DNA of 64,000 bases from Tamarix chinensis (taxonomy: Eukaryota > Streptophyta > Magnoliopsida > Caryophyllales > Tamaricaceae): positions 48,960,707 through 49,024,706 of the forward strand of contig CM060174.1 of NCBI GenBank assembly GCA_030549775.1, given 5' to 3'. Position 1 is the first letter of the stretch. Every line of letters starts with the position of its first letter. This document shows positions 1 to 11,791 of the stretch, piece by piece. Below the pieces are notes generated by a model. It did no database searches. It saw nothing but the letters and a program-made list of their open reading frames with translations, and was not told the origin of the DNA. The position numbers and the translations under genes are program-made.

Positions 1-865
1 CCAATGGGGTATTTATACGCTAATTTAAGGGGGAAAACAACAAAGGAGGAAGATGAAAATTGGGGTATATGAGGCGGGACCACCGGCAGGCGGCGGTAGG
101 CGGTGCAGTCCTGCCATGGCAAGGTAGGTGAGGTCAAGGAGTGAAGGGAAAGGAAGGGGCACGCATGAAAGGGAGTTGTGGGGTTGGTCGGGGTCGAAAA
201 AGGAAAGGAAACGACGGGGGGAGAGAGAGAAGGGAGGTCGGACGACGTGTGGTGGCGGCTGGTGGAAGGAAGGCTGCAAGTCAAAGCTGCATGTCAGGGT
301 CGAGGGGAAGAAGAAGGGTGATAGGTTGGACCAGTCAGTCCAGGGGAAAAGGAAAAGAAAAGAAGAGGGAGACAGATTGGTTGGGGCGTTAGGCATAGGG
401 AAAAAAAGACGACGTGCACTTGGGCCGAGCGAGACGAGGAAGGGGAGAAGGGAATTAGGCTGGTGGGCTGGCCCATTTCAGGGAAAAAAGAAGAAGAAAG
501 GAGAAAGGAGAGAAAGAAAAGGGGAAAGGAAAAAAGGAAAATGGAGAAAATGGATGGGTTGGGGTATTTGGTATTTTATTATTTATAATTATGATTTTTT
601 TTAATATTTAAAATGAATAATATTTATTATAATAGTAATATTTAAATTCCTTTTTAGATTAATTTGGCTATTTTGGAAAAATTTTCCTTAACTTCCATGT
701 TAATTAGTAACATGACAAATTTTCCTAAATAATTTATTTATTATTTTCTCCTTATTTTCCCTAAATTAATTCCACTTTATTTTAATAAGATAATTTATTT
801 ACTTAATTTCCCTAATAAATCATTATTTTACCAATATTCCTAAATTAGAATTTTGGGGTATTTCA
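1..865 (-). repeat. LTR (3' LTR, truncated by window edge) of copy 1
   Basis: On the minus strand it starts TGAAATACCCC, continues AT-rich to about 560, then becomes strongly pyrimidine-rich (560 to 60). The same composition and order occur in 3,960-5,517, which supports an LTR pair. Long open frames here (up to 158 aa) are low-complexity by-products of GA repeats and not genes. Confidence 0.5.
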
Positions 866-1434
866 ATTACTGCCACACTTAGTACCAGACCGGTTCACTC
901 TTACCATTCCAGTACCAAGTGCTAAGGCTAAAAGAGAAAAATATAACTTACGAGAAACTCAAACCATAATTAAATCAAAATAGCGTGTTAAACAATTTAG
1001 AAGAATAGAATCCACCTATGGTGGCAACAAAGCAATGATTACTTTGAAATTAGGAATTTAAAAGAGAAAGAGTGCAACCCTAGGATTTTCTGGATAGTTC
1101 CTTACGCCCTTTCCCGAGAGCCTACTTGAATAACACTTGAAAAGGACCTACAAGGGACACTGCTATTGAATAGGCAGGGGGCCCACGAATGGAACCCTTT
1201 AGTACTCTGGTACTAAGTAACCCTTTAAAACACACTTAACAGTAGGCTTGCAATGCAACACATGATACAACACTACATACATATATAATGAACGGTAAAT
1301 ACTTAATATTCACATTCATACATTCACATACTTAACAAATCAATCAGATATTAATAGGTCATAATGAACAATCGATACTTCTAGGCATTAAGCCATTAGT
1401 CCATCATTAATCAATCATCTCATATTATAAATAT

Positions 1435-1795
1435 CCCACTATTATAGCCGGTGGACTAGAATATATACAGGGCAGAACATTCCTGACCGCTATTATTGCC
1501 AGTGGATCAGTCTCTAGGGCAGAATGCTCCTAGCCACTATTATTCACCGATGAAATTGTCTGGCCCCGACTCACATGTTGTTCCACTATAAGTGATTAGT
1601 ATTTTTCAATAATTTATTCACAACCAAATCAAATTTATTGAGCTCAGGATCCCTACTATTATAGCCGGTGGATCGAAATACAAATATACATCATCTAGGA
1701 CAACACTTCTGGGCTACCATTATTTCAGATGGATCGGTACTCATAAACATCATCTAGGGCAAAATGCTCCTGGGCCACTATTATATTCGGTGGAT
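1435..1795 (-). repeat. Six-box array, copy 1
   Basis: The box CCACTATTATAGCCGGTGG and close variants recur about six times (near 1,437, 1,488, 1,537, 1,652, 1,719 and 1,776), mostly 50-70 bases apart. They are separated by a second shared motif of the type CTAGGGCAGAATGCTCCT. Each box has CCAC and GTGG at its ends and could form a short hairpin. The reverse complement of the same array lies at 14,860-15,210. Confidence 0.7.
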
Positions 1796-2544
1796 CGGTA
1801 CTCATAATATAATTCAGCTGGGCTCAACTCATTAATCTTTCACTTTTACGATTATTGTTTTTCCTTTTTACTCAGCACAATAATTCCATTTATTTACCTC
1901 GATAGGGAGATCAAGATCCTGGGACACAAAGGTACACCGATCGCACTAGCGCATAAAAGCTACCCAGTACCCTTCAACCATTAACCCAGGGACGCAAAGG
2001 TACCCTAGTCGTACTGGTGCATAAAGCTAACTCAATACCCTATCGACAAGGACACCTAATCCATAAGTATGCATACCACCTAAATAGGTCCGTAGAGTTA
2101 GATAGAGTAAGATATAAGGCCTAGCTGGGGCACAAAGCCACACCAGCAAATACCAGAATAATTGTGGGCTAAACCACATCTTAGGGTAGCGACCCCTAAA
2201 GAGCCACCATTCCAGATCTCGAGATCTTTCACTTTAAGTATTAGTGTCTTAATTAAGGTGATTACAAAAAGCACAACAATCACATACTTATTCACATTCA
2301 ATCATTCTGATATTGTTAGATATTTCTTATTCAAACAATTATCCAAAGTAACACAGAGGAATCAAGGCCACCATAATCTCATCCAATTTTGATTTAGGAT
2401 TCGTTCTCATGATACTTACTAATTATCAAATACTCTTATCTTACTATTCAGTGTTACTTGAGTCATATTACGATATTCCGCTATTACAACGACATGTTAG
2501 ATACAAATTATTTATTGACCCCTTACTTATATAATTGCTAAGTC

Positions 2545-3275
2545 ATCCCTTCATTTCTTGACAAATTACCATATTACCCTCCTTGTAGCATAATTACCGA
2601 ATTACCCCTTACTTGATTTAGGTTACCAAGTTATCTCCCATACTTATTAGGTCACTAACTACCCTTTATAATTGTTACACCTAACATATTTTCCATTTGG
2701 TTGGTTAGATTACCAATTTGCCCTTTTCCTTTATTATGATTAACAAATTGCCCTTTAGTTGGTCAAATTACCAAATTAGCCTTCTCCATTATCAAAATTA
2801 CCAAATTACCCTTTAGTTGGTTAAATTACCAAATTACACTTCTCCATTATCATATTTACCAATTTACCCTTTAATTGGTTCAATTACCAAATTATCCCTC
2901 TCCATTATTATAATTATCAAACTACCCTTCTCCATTATCAAAATTACCAAATTACCCTTTAGTTGGTTAAATTACCAAATTACCCTTCTCTATTATCATA
3001 ATTACCAAATTACCCTTTACTTACAAATTATCATCCAAAGGTACCATAATACCCTTTTACTTACAAAATTACCATTTTACCCCTTTACATCCAAAGGTAC
3101 CATAATACTCTTTTACTTATAAATTATCATTTTACCCCTTACTTCCAAAATTTCTATTTTACCCCTTACTAACAAAATTACCATTTTACCCTTTACCTCC
3201 AAAATTACCATTCTACCCTTTACTCACAAAGTTACCATTTTACCCCTTACTTCCAAAATTACCATTTTGCCCCTT
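2545..3275 (-). repeat. ATTACC minisatellite, copy 1
   Basis: Dozens of degenerate units contain AATTACCAAATTACCCTT, with roughly 27-base spacing and a higher-order period of about 55-65. The minus-strand form is GGTAATTTGGTAATTT, which is the unit of the array at 12,745-13,900. Open frames across it reflect the repeat period only. Confidence 0.8.
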
Positions 3276-3699
3276 TTTGAATAGCTTATATTAAATTATC
3301 ATCACCACATGAAATATTAATATTAATACCCCATTCTCATTATCCAACTCCACAACTATTATATTTAATATAATACTTATTATCACCCTCACATATTAGG
3401 CCGCATTCTTACACAAGACATATTACTAAAACACCCCTAGGGCCCACAAGAATATTAACCATGCATTAATGGTCACAACATCATAATATAGCATGGATAA
3501 GTACTTAACATATTCTTGAATAAAAATTCTCCTTCCTTAAACATTTCTTCTATACATGGAATATAAACTAACATACTTTCCTTTTATCAATCAACACAAT
3601 AAACTACATATATTATATTAAACAACATATATCAAGTATAATAACATATTAAAAAGCCTAATGTGATAACATACGTTTATCCATGTGTTTAGGTGGGGT

Positions 3700-5517
3700 T
3701 TAATGATTACCTTAATTTTTACAAAATTAAACCTTAACGGTATTCTGGTTAAAGTTTCAAGCTTTGATTAGGAAAACCAATACCAAAAAATAATATCAAT
3801 ATTTATTATATTAGAAATAAGAAAAACCAAACCATAAGACTTTATAACACTTAATTAATGAAATACTTAACTTAAATATTATTATACCTTAAAATTTATT
3901 AACTAAAGTGAACAAGGCATGCAGCAGCTCATACTACTCATGCGGCACGAGCTACATGCAAAACAAAGGAGAAAGGCTCGAAAGTAGGTGAATTAAAGGG
4001 AAGATTGGATATTTTCGGTTTGGGGTTTTAGGGCTAGGAAAGAAGGTTGATGGGGGAGGATTTAGGGCAGGGGAAGGATGTAGAGGTGGAGAGGGGGTGT
4101 AGGTGGTGGTTAGGGATAGGTTGATGGCGGCCAGTGGAGGTGATGGCGGCGGCAGCAAGGCTATGAAGGTGGATACCGAGATGGAGGGGGCTAAGAAGGA
4201 AGGAAAATGGAAGAGGGAAATGAAGGACTGTAGGTGGTGGTTTCAGCCAAAGGAGATATGGGGGTGGTAGAGGAGGTTTTAGGGATTGGATGGTGGCAGA
4301 GGCGGTGGAATGACAACAGAAGGAGGAGGTGCAGGGTCGCTGTTGAGAAGGAAGAAAAAGAAGATAAAAAGAAGAGGGGAGGAAGAAGGGGGTTGCAGGG
4401 TGGCTCGAGGGGTGGTGTGGTGATGTAGGGGTGAGGTAGAGGGTGGTAGGGGTGGTGTAGGTAGCTAGTATGAATGAGGTTGCGATGCATAAATAGTGAC
4501 GGAAATGGAAGGAGAAGAAAGAAAAGAAAGAAGGTCGGGGGAAGGGGATGGAAGGCTCCAAAATGGTAGGACGAAGCAGGGAGGGAAGAAGGAAAAGAAG
4601 AGGGAGAGAAATGGAGGGGATAGGGGGCTTAGTAGGGTGGCGGAAGGGTGGTAAGAGTATGGGAGTTGCAGGGAGGGGGAAGGGAAATGAGGGGAATGGC
4701 AGGGCATGGGTAAGGAGAGAGAAAGGTGGTGGGGTCGAGGTGGGGTAGGAAAAACTATAAAAGAGAGAGAGAGAGAGCTAGGGAGAGTAGTAGGGAGAAG
4801 TAGGGTTGCAGGTAGGGTGGCTGGAGATGGTGGAGGTAGTTGAAGAAAGGAAGAAGAAGAAGAAAGAAAGGAGGGGGAGGCTGCGTGTAGGCCGGGTGAA
4901 GGGGAGAGGGATACAAGCCATCCTGATTAGGGGAGAAGGAAGGAAGAAAAGGAGGAATAAGGGCCACTAGGCTAGCCTGGCCGGGGAAAAAAAGAAGATG
5001 GGGCTAGGCTGGGCAACGCACACGAGAGAAGGAGAGCAAGAAGAAGAAGAGGGTTTGTGGCCCATGTGCGAGGAAGGCAAGGCAGGCCGGGGTGCTAGCG
5101 GCCCAAGGGAAGGAAAAAGGAAAAAAAAAGAAAGGAGAAAAAACGAGAAAAAGGAGAAAGAAAAGGAAAAAAGGGAAAATGAAAAGGGAAAATGAAAAAA
5201 ATAAAATAATTTAATTTATAAAATAATAAAATGCAATATTTTTGGGTAATAAATTTATTTAATAATTTAATTTAATATAATTAAATATATGGGTTTAAAA
5301 AGTTAATTTTAGGAAGAATATTGGTTTGAAAATTTATTTAAATAAAAAGAGTATGATAAAATACCAAAATATTTATTTTAATTTAGTAAATATTTATATC
5401 CAATTTTATATACTCAAAAATCCATAAAATATTTAAATTTAATAAATTTAAATGCTAATTTATCCCAAATAAAAGTTATTTATTAAATTATAGGCTTTTA
5501 AAAGTTTGAGGATTACA
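3700..5517 (-). repeat. LTR (5' LTR) of copy 1
   Basis: The minus strand begins TGTAATCCTCAAAC at 5,517, runs AT-rich to about 5,200, then is pyrimidine-rich to about 3,960. A GA dinucleotide run lies near 4,761-4,778. The segment near 3,920-3,955 (CATGTAGCTCGTGCCGCATG on minus) is matched near 12,104-12,140 in copy 2. The inner border is only approximate; no convincing primer-binding site was seen. Confidence 0.45.
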
Positions 5518-5518
5518 T

Positions 5519-6378
5519 AAGGTGTGTGAAGTCATCAATGATAGTGGCTCATGCACTAATGTTGCTAGTGAGAAGATGGTAAACAAGCTCACTTTGGAGA
5601 CCAAGGGTCATCCAAGACCATATTCACTCCAATAGCTCAATAGAGATAAAGGTGTAAGGATAACCAAACAAACTCTTATCTCTTTTAATATTGGAAATTA
5701 TTTTGATGATGTTTTATGCGATATTCTACCTATATATGCTTGTCACATTTATTTGGGGAGGCCATGGAAATTTAATAGGAAGGTTGTGTATGATGGGGTC
5801 CTTAATGAGTATGTGGTGTGCAAGGGCCAAAAGAAGTTTGGGCTAAAACCTAATCTAGATGAAGATGATTCGGTTTTTAGGAATGAAAAGGGAAAAGGAG
5901 CCAAGAGCATGCAGCAAAAAAAAAGGATGTTGAGTGTAGGAGGGGAAGAAAGAAGAGTAGTATGGAGATGTAAATTCTTATTGAGTGTGAGATGAATGAA
6001 GTAACCAAATATGAGAAGATATGCTATGCATTGGTGGTAAAGCAGGTCCAACAAGGGGAGAATGCTAACGTGGATCTAGAATTGTAACAAGTGTTGAAAG
6101 AGTTTGCTGATGTTTTTCTAACTGAGTTGTCAAGTAGGCTACCTCCTTTGAGAGGTATTGAGCATGCTATTGATCTTATGCTAGGAGTCCCATTACCAAA
6201 CACACAAGCATATAGATTCAATTCGGAGGAGGCTAAGGAGCTATAGAGACAAGTGCAAGAGTTGTTGGACTGAGACTATATTTGGGAGAGTATGAGTCCA
6301 TGTGGCATTCCAGCTTTATTGGTGCCTAAGAAGGATGGTACATGGAGGATGTATATTGATTTGAGAGCAATCAGCAAT
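5519..6378 (+). pseudogene. Ty3/Gypsy pol fragment: protease and start of reverse transcriptase
   Basis: The frame opening at 5,519 reads an aspartic protease: KVCEVINDSGSCTNVAS holds the catalytic D-S-G, and CHIYLGRPW is the typical C-terminal LGRPW motif. An in-frame TAG lies near 5,632. After about 5,900 the frame shifts, and the RT start follows ([45 protein letters not shown], then [10 protein letters not shown]), with further stops near 6,244 and 6,271. Coding ends abruptly at about 6,378, where minus-strand Athila RNase H sequence begins. The catalytic part of RT, RNase H and integrase are absent here. The same protein family resumes at 15,945, so this is probably the left piece of a split element. 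The left edge coincides with the LTR terminus of copy 1 at 5,517. Chromovirus-like by motif; exact clade not assigned. Confidence 0.85.
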
Positions 6379-6379
6379 T

Positions 6380-7680
6380 CTTTATCAGTAGTAGCATAAT
6401 TTTTTTGTGCAGAATTCAGAATTCTCCTAGCATAGTAAATGGCTCAAAAAAGTTTATCTTTCCTTTGACCTAGCACAACACCAATAGAAAAATCACTTGC
6501 ATCACACATTAATTCAAAGGGAAAATTCCATTCAGGAAATTCTATAATAGGTGCACTAATCAAATTTTATTTCAACATATTGAACGCATGCAACACTCAT
6601 CCGAAAAAAAAAATGAAAGTAGCATCTTTAACAAGCAACTCACGTAGGGGCTTAGCTATTTTTGAGAAGTCTTTAATTAACCTTTGATAAAAGATAGCAT
6701 GCCCCAAAAAAATCCTAACTCCTTTAATAGTAGATGGAGGAGGAAGTTTTTCAATTACTTCAATATTTGCCTTATCAACTTTAATCCCCTTGTTAGAGAT
6801 GTTGTGACCCAGAACAATCCCCTCTTCGACCATAAAGTGACAGTTTTCCTAATTAAGGACTAAATTTGTGTCTTCACATCTTTTCAACACTTTATCAAAA
6901 TTATTTAGGCATGCATCAAAAGAACATCCAAAAATAGACAAATCAACCATGAAAATTTCCATGAAATCCTCTACCATATCATGAAAAATTGCCATCATAT
7001 ATCCCTGAAAAGTAGTTGAAGCATTACACAATCCGAAAGGCATTCTCCTATAGGCAAATGTACCATAAGGACATGTGAATGTTATTTTTTCTTGATCCTC
7101 AGGTGTAATAGGGATTTGCATGTAACCCAAGAAACAGTAGAATTCGTGGCTTGCCAGTCTCTCTATCATCTAATCAACAAATGGAAGAAGGTAATGGTCT
7201 TTTCTACCGGCATCATTTACTTGTCTATAATCCATACAAACATGATAGCCTGTTATAGTACTTGTAGGGATCAATTCATTCTTGTAATTAGCCATAATAC
7301 TAATACCTCCTTTTTAAGGTACCACCTGCACTGGACTAACCCACAAACTATTAGATATGGGATAAATTATGCCTGCATCAAGTAATTTTATCACCTCTTT
7401 TTTCACCACTTTTTACATTGTGGGATTAAGTTGTCGTTGAGGTTGCACCACCAACTAAGAACCCTCCTCCATCAAAATTTTATGCATGCATATAGATGGA
7501 AAAATTCCTTTTAAGTCTGTAATGGTCCACCCAAAAACTCTTTTGTGCTCCTTCAACACCCTCACTAGCTTCTCTTCCATCAACCTACTCAAAGAAGATG
7601 AAATAATCACCGAAAGAAAAGTAGAACCTTCTAAAAACACATATTTCAAATGAGAGGGGAGAGGTTTGAGCTCAAGCTAA
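6380..7680 (-). pseudogene. Athila-type pol: reverse transcriptase and partial RNase H
   Basis: Reading 7,680 downward: an N-terminal lead-in (KEHKRVFGWTITDLKGI), then DAGIIYPISNS, VVPKKGG, and YHVCMDYRQVN. The core follows at 7,169-6,849 (FYCFLGYMQIPITPEDQEK, then FTCPYGTFAYRRMPFGLCNA), and then GIVLGHNISNKGIKVDKA and FLGHAIFYQRLIKDFSKIA (6,833-6,597). The RNase H start reads [20 protein letters not shown] near 6,380-6,440. These phrases are characteristic of the Athila group. The catalytic YMDD-type box reads FMVDLS, so the first Asp is lost. Frame breaks separate 7,455, 7,169 and 6,833. The domain is cut off inside RNase H by the deletion scar. Confidence 0.85.
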
Positions 7681-7821
7681 AGAGGCTCTTTGATGGAGGG
7701 TTTTAATTATTTTTATCTTATCACGCTCCAAGCCTCCAAGTGGCGGCCTTAAAAATCTAGGATACGAAGGAGACACCTCTAAATAGTGGATTGCTTTTGT
7801 AAGGCTCTCATCTTCCTCATC

Positions 7822-8500
7822 CTAACGAAGTCCATTTGTGAGACATATTTCTAATGGGTCATCTAATCTGTTCACCAAAAAATACTCACTAATAGACACA
7901 TCAATATAATCAATGTATGAGCAAGTATCTTCTTCGTGAGGACATTTCATGCCATCAAATATATTAAAAACAATTAGTTCATTATTAATCCTCAATATTA
8001 GTTTACCCTCATGAACATTAATTAGAGTTATACCTGTGGCAAAAAATGGTCTCCTTAGAACTAGAGTTACCTTATGGTCCTCTTCTATCTCCAAAACGAC
8101 AAAGTCCACAGGAAAGATGAACTTGTCAACTTTCACCAGCACATCTTCAATAATATGATGTGGATACTTGATCGATCGATCCGCCAGTTGGAGAGATATG
8201 GTCGTTCCCTTCACCTAATGAAAGATTCTAGAAGATGGAAATGGGCACGAGGTTAATGCTTACACCAATATCATAAAGAACCTTATCAAAATGTAAACTA
8301 CCAATATTGTAAGGAATAGTAAAACTCTCAGGATCTTTTAGCTTAGGTGGTATTTTGTTTTAGAGCACAACATAACACTCCTCATTAAGCTTAACCATCT
8401 CATAATCCTCTAGTTTCCTTTTTTTAGCTAAAATATCCTTTAAAAATTTAGCATAACTAGGCACTTGGGTTAAAGCATCAACAAATGGAATATTTATATG
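7822..8500 (-). pseudogene. Athila-type aspartic protease region
   Basis: The best-preserved frame (8,214-7,822) reads ISLQLADRSIKYPHHIIED, VLVKVDKFIFPVDFVVLEI and VTLVLRRPFFATG, the usual sequence following the catalytic loop in Athila proteases. Just upstream (about 8,290-8,240), across frame breaks, DIGVSINLVP stands where the family has D-L-G-A-S-I-N-L, so the catalytic Asp appears present. Further upstream, PSYAKFLKDIL and LNEECYVVL are the gag-protease linker. Stops and frameshifts make it non-functional. Confidence 0.75.
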
Positions 8501-8533
8501 TAATTTCTTAAAAATTTCAAGAACCTTAGAAAA

Positions 8534-10200
8534 TTATGTAACCAATTTTTTTTGTTTTAAAATTTGGGGAAATAGGATTTGAGGTTGATAAGGTTTTACC
8601 TCATGATACAAACCCTCACTAGGTATGGGGTCATCTCTTACCTCCTTTTGAGAATTAGAAATTTTTGTTGGTTGATCAACTGCCATTTTCTTACCCTTTT
8701 CTTCCAAGCTTGGAGATGGTATATCAAATAACTCTTTACCACTCCTCAAAGTGATTTCCTTTTCATCCTCTCATGGAATCCTTTCTATATTTCTAGATAA
8801 GGTTCCTTGGTCTCTTTTAGATATCACATTTGCCAAATGTGCTACTTATACCTCCAAGTTCTTCAAAGAACCCTCCTGATTTTGCATTTGAGTTTCTTGA
8901 TTTTGGAATCTAGACTCTCTTTGGTTTGTGAACTTAATAAGCAACTCTTCCAAACTTGGTTTTGGTTCAAGGGTTGTGGTTTGGTATCCTGGAGGTGCTC
9001 TTACTTGACTTGAAGCCTAAATTGGGTTTTGATTTCTCCAAGAAAAATTTATATAATTCTTCCCACCAAGATTATAGGTGTTTGAGTAAAGATTGTTGTT
9101 GGTCCTGCCAAAAGTTGACACAAAGTTAGCCTTCTCAGAAGATTGTACAAAAGGGTTACAGACCTGGCACTCAATGCTAGTGTGAGGTCTACCACATAAG
9201 TCACATCTCATAATTAGGACCTGCATAGGAGAGGCACTCAAGTTAGCCAATTTTTTAGTCAAAGCATCTAACTGAGCTGAAAGAGTAGTGATGACATCGA
9301 CAGAATGGATGCCCGCACTTCTACTAGGCAATCTCTCAGCATGCCAATGATGATTATTAACTACCAACTCCTCAATAAACTTATAGGCATCTGTTAGGGT
9401 CTTATTCATGATTTTCCCACCTATAGCTACATCAAGCATGGAACGATTAGTAGAAAACAAACCATTATAAAAAGTCTGAACCTGTAGCCAAATAGGTAGA
9501 CCATGGTGAGGAAATTTTCTCAACAATTCTTTGAATCTTTCCCATGCTTCATATAACAATTCTTGATCATACTACACAAAAGTAGTAATATCATTTCTCA
9601 TCTTAGTAGTTTTTATGGTGGAAAAAATTTAGCAAGAAATATTTGAGCCATATCATCCTATGTAGTAACTAATCCCATCAACAAAGAATATAACCAACTC
9701 TTAGCTTTATCCCTAAGAGAGAAGGGGGAAAGCCTGAGCCTTATGGCATCATCAGAAACCCCATTATGCCTAAAATTATCACAAATCTTAAGGAAATTAG
9801 CAATATGAGCATCCATATCATCATTTGACAATCCTCCAAATTGAATGATTTTTTGAATCATCTAAATAATGGATGGTTTAATTTCAAAGTTGTGTGCATG
9901 AACGGCTGGTCATCTAATGCAGAAACCTGTACCATCTAGATTTGGGGTGATATAGTCTTTAAGAGATCTATCCACTGAACCTTGTACTTGTACCTGAAGT
10001 GGTGCCTATGGAAGAGCATGATTGTGTTGTAAATTAGGATTCAACACTTGTGGAGGACACATGTCTTGTGGATTAAGAGCTTGTTGGTTCCCAGTTCTTT
10101 CCATGCCTTTAGTATGTATACTCAATCTGTGCAACCTATGGAGAGTCCTCTCAATATCTAAATCAAATGGCTTTAGATCACCCCCACAAGAGCGATTCAT
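8534..10200 (-). pseudogene. Athila-type gag
   Basis: Four minus-strand pieces align in order with Athila gag: an N-terminal part (10,200-10,006, FDLDIERTLHRLHRLS), the capsid-like core (9,861-9,658, FGGLSNDDMDAHIANFLKIC then AIRLRLSPFSLRDKAKSWLY), its continuation (9,559-9,017, YEAWERFKELLRKFPHHGLP), and a C-terminal part (8,749-8,534, LRSGKELFD-like). The zinc knuckle is CDLCGRPHTSIEC, pattern C-X2-C-X3-H-X4-C, near 9,210-9,170. Gag would form the particle that packages element RNA. Breaks near 9,600-9,650 and 8,760-9,000 interrupt the frame. A possible start is ATG at 10,200. Confidence 0.8.
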
Positions 10201-10260
10201 GCACTAGAGATCCTATGCAAAGTCAAAAAACCACTCAAAAAACTTTAAAAGGATCAAAAA

Positions 10261-10284
10261 TAAAATAAAATAAAATAAAATAAA
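10261..10284. repeat. (TAAAA)n microsatellite
   Basis: About five uninterrupted TAAAA units in the leader between the Athila gag start and the primer-binding site. Confidence 0.9.
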
Positions 10285-10346
10285 TAGAAACACAAATGTC
10301 TAAAGTAAAGAAAATTTCTTGGATCCCAAGGTCACTTATTTCCTAG

Positions 10347-10364
10347 TCCCCGGTAATGGTACCA
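10347..10364 (-). other. Primer-binding site, tRNA-Asp type, mutated
   Basis: On the minus strand it reads TGGTACCATTACCGGGGA. Athila elements usually carry TGGCGCCGTTGCCGGGGA, complementary to tRNA-Asp. Four positions differ, all C-to-T or G-to-A transitions. It lies 20 bases downstream of the LTR end, a spacing seen in this group. Confidence 0.75.
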
Positions 10365-10384
10365 AAAACTTCATAACTTTTTAC

Positions 10385-11791
10385 TGTAAGTGTACGGTGT
10401 TGAGGTAGCATGCAAGGTTGATCCCATAGAGACTAGGAAGTCAGCAATAGGATAATGAAAATATCTCTTATATCTAGACTAATGATAGGGGCAGATGATG
10501 TCCAACTTTAAATGAAAAGAAAATCTGCAAACTAAATCCAACTATAATATAAGAACAAGTGAAATTTAGTTAGAGAAAACACTAAGGTTCCAGTCAATTT
10601 CCTCAACCCCGATGTGATTGAATATTAACCCCAAATCCCAAATCAAAACACTTTGCCATAAATGCCAACCAAAGTATGTATTATAATACTCTCTTGAGCC
10701 ACTACATCATATTATCTATTAAGACTCATCTATCTCTAGTATGAATGTAAAAATAGGCAACACATTATTATGTATCATATTCCTTTTTTTATTATGGTAG
10801 AATCCAACCAATGTCTCTTGATTTTGTGGTTTGATTTCTAGTCATGCTAATGGAGCCCACTTTGACTCATCTCTTGAATCTCACCAGGTTTCTCTAAATA
10901 ATAATAGAAAAGTGATCAATTTTCTCAATTCTTCCAGTTAAATCATTAGCACAACACATATGACAAGAAATTTGATTGGGAAGGGTTTAGATTCTCAACA
11001 CATCCGGATAAGGGGATTTCCCTTTACCTCAACATAGATCAATTAGCCAATCATAGATTTTATTAAGCTAAACTTCTTAAACATAGAGAATTGCATCAAT
11101 TGAAAATAATAAATAAATTCTAAAGGAAAAATATAATAACCTCTTTATTCAAGATGAGAAATTCACTGTTCTATCCATCCGACCAGGAATAAGAAATTGA
11201 GATCAAGAGATGAAAGATTGTGGATGAATTGAAGGTGGGATTGGATTAGGTGGTGCTAAACAAGTAACCCTAGATCTCTCTTTTGTGATCTCAAAGCTAC
11301 CATCTTTTTATTCCATCTTTTCCTTTTCCTTTTCTAAAATAATGAAAAATATGTATAGATATAACTGCCCATCAATATGGCTGTGTAAACCAACACAGCA
11401 GTGTCGTTTCGATTCTTCAACTTTACACATATTTCATTTTCTAGGCATAACTTCTTTGTTTGAATTTGGATCAAACTGATTTTTGATGTGTTGGAAAGAT
11501 AACAAAAATATATACAATGTTCATGTTCAACACTTTTCAAAATTCATATTACATCATGTTTGGATTTTTAAGTCTATTCCTTTTCATACTTTGAGCGCTT
11601 GCATTTCCTTCTGTTTTGTTTTGGCTATTGCGTTTTAACTCCTTTTGATCCCATATTCTTGAAATACCTAAAAAATATGATCAAGATAAGTAAAAAAGAA
11701 CAAGTGGACTAAATCATGAAAAATATCATGATATAATCACATTAAACCTATATGTTAAATTTCATATGATTGACATAATTTATGCCTATCA
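10385..11791 (-). repeat. 5' LTR of the Athila-type element
   Basis: On the minus strand it runs from TGATAGGCATAAATTATG (11,791) to GTACACTTACA (10,385), about 1.4 kb, with TG and CA ends. The right border coincides with the switch to the pyrimidine-rich block of copy 2, and the left border lies next to the primer site. The partner LTR is absent, so identity between LTRs cannot be judged. Open frames here are incidental. Confidence 0.65.

Larger units (their letters stand above)
1..5517 (-). mobile_element. Non-coding LTR retrotransposon (LARD-like), copy 1
   Basis: Read on the minus strand this has an LTR-type layout with no gag or pol. A pyrimidine-rich LTR-like block (5,517 down to about 3,700) is followed by an AT-rich stretch, a minisatellite, a box array, and a second pyrimidine-rich LTR-like block that leaves the window at base 1. 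Both blocks open with TG and a C-rich motif: TGTAATCCTC at 5,517 and TGAAATACCCC at 865. The internal part matches 12,150-15,880 in inverted orientation, in the same order of landmarks, so it is a family and not random sequence. Lack of coding fits the LARD class of non-autonomous LTR elements; that class is an inference. The right end abuts Gypsy protease coding at 5,519, so it probably inserted into that element. Primer site and exact inner LTR edges were not found. Confidence 0.6.
6379..11791 (-). mobile_element. Athila/Tat-type Ty3/Gypsy retrotransposon, 3' half missing
   Basis: Minus-strand order: LTR (11,791 to 10,385), primer site (10,364 to 10,347), gag (about 10,200 to 8,534), protease (about 8,500 to 7,822), RT (7,680 to 6,597), and the start of RNase H (to 6,380). 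Integrase, 3' untranslated region and 3' LTR are missing. The left edge is a scar at about 6,378 joining antisense RNase H to sense Gypsy RT. The right edge, CA at 11,791, abuts the pyrimidine-rich LTR-like part of copy 2, so the element inserted there. No target duplication can be checked because the other end is deleted. The coding is full of stops and frameshifts, so it is not autonomous. Confidence 0.85.

Noticed and set aside
25..604. Open frames up to 158 aa on both strands
   Set aside because: GA/CT-biased sequence lacks stop codons by composition; translations are low-complexity and the region is an LTR-like block.
2545..3275. CRISPR-like array
   Set aside because: Units are degenerate and contiguous without unique spacers, in a plant repeat element.
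3952..5195. Eight overlapping frames up to 175 aa on both strands
   Set aside because: Same purine-rich bias; proline/serine- or lysine/glutamate-rich translations without domains.
7092..7385. 97-aa plus-strand frame
   Set aside because: Antisense shadow of the Athila reverse transcriptase.
8807..9013. 68-aa plus-strand frame
   Set aside because: Antisense shadow of the Athila gag C-terminal region.
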